The notes beneath the pieces are model-generated. The model saw nothing but the letters and a program-made list of their open reading frames with translations, was not told the origin of the DNA and ran no database searches. Of a stretch of 64,000 nt of DNA, positions 63,650 through 64,000 are shown piece by piece (the first letter of the stretch is position 1; each line of letters starts with the position of its first letter). Both the position numbers and the translations under genes were made by a program. The DNA comes from Hydractinia symbiolongicarpus (Eukaryota > Cnidaria > Hydrozoa > Anthoathecata > Hydractiniidae), in contig NC_079885.1 of the NCBI RefSeq assembly GCF_029227915.1, positions 6,882,001 to 6,946,000 of the forward strand, written 5' to 3'.

Positions 63650-64000
63650 TATTTAGTTTTTATGTTTTTCAACCTAGAAAATGAAGCACAAATTTTATCA
63701 ATCTAAGAAAATCTCATAATGAAACAGGTTTTATGCATGTATAAATATACATTATGTTGTACTAAAATATGTATATTAAGCACCTGATAAAAAGAAGACA
63801 TACATACATAGTCTAAATGAAAAAAAAAAAAATAAGCCTTGTAAATAAAATATTTTTTTAAGAAACATTTGAGGCTTAAATTAACAAAATTTTATAAGCT
63901 CAAGGCTCAACCAAATACTTGCTGCAAGCACGTTTTAGCATTATAAATAAACACAATGGATGTTATATTAAAATAGAAACAATGCAAAATTTTTATGAAA
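63650..64000. other. AT-rich flank, no gene recognised
   Basis: Presumed promoter side of the kinase-like gene. No clear TATA box or other exon. Confidence 0.4.

Overview
The window reads as AT-rich, intron-bearing metazoan DNA, most likely from a cnidarian. The host-type genes are few and small: a haem peroxidase, a P2X7-tail exon and a divergent kinase. Several have canonical GT-AG introns and TATA boxes about 80-100 bases before the start codon. The rest is dense with DNA transposons, a Penelope retroelement, satellites and two Polinton/Maverick-like (virus-like) elements. Species cannot be fixed from sequence alone.

Layout. 1-9.4 kb: intergenic DNA, a pogo-type MITE, then a multi-exon animal haem peroxidase (3424-6452) carrying one in-frame TGA and one frameshift, with a minus-strand SINE in its largest intron. 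9.4-12.6 kb: two adjoining tandem arrays. 12.6-18.8 kb: a nest in which a piggyBac-type MITE (TTAA-flanked) and a complete P-superfamily transposon (28-bp TIRs, 7-bp target duplication, THAP/transposase gene plus a convergent zinc-finger gene) lie inside an outer pair of 15-bp inverted repeats. 20-23 kb: a decayed secreted/multi-membrane gene. 23.7-24.9 kb: a two-phase tetranucleotide microsatellite and a Tigger/pogo MITE. 29.1 kb: a Tigger transposase fragment.

29.9-42.7 kb (element 1) and 50.3-61.4 kb (element 2) are two different Polinton-like elements. Both encode a family-B DNA polymerase, a retroviral-type integrase, an FtsK/A32-like packaging ATPase and a matching set of small membrane proteins. 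Element 1 also keeps a broken major-capsid-like gene and other putative virion genes. Element 2 ends inside the capsid gene. Their polymerases belong to clearly different subgroups, so the capsid/packaging cassette and the polymerase seem to have been exchanged. Element 1 is riddled with frameshifts. Element 2 shows no obvious frameshift in its main genes (only in a decayed duplicate at 56.8-57.3 kb) but has three in-frame stops. Neither appears intact.

Between them lie a P2RX7_C-type exon (45.1 kb), decayed KTQxMC-repeat genes (46.2-47.4 kb) whose upstream sequence matches that of an element 1 gene, and a 5'-truncated Penelope-like element with GIY-YIG domain and hammerhead-like motif (47.6-48.3 kb). 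61.8-62.2 kb is a 171-bp tandem repeat and 62.3-63.6 kb a two-exon kinase-like gene with altered catalytic motifs.

The observation I rate highest is regulatory. In element 2 the stop codons of five genes are each followed within about 5-25 bases by a perfect inverted repeat, three sharing a GTTAC/GTAAC stem, and many genes in both elements begin directly after an AATAAA/AATAA motif. This resembles the hairpin-directed 3'-end formation known for mimiviruses and is worth testing in an animal-genome Polinton.
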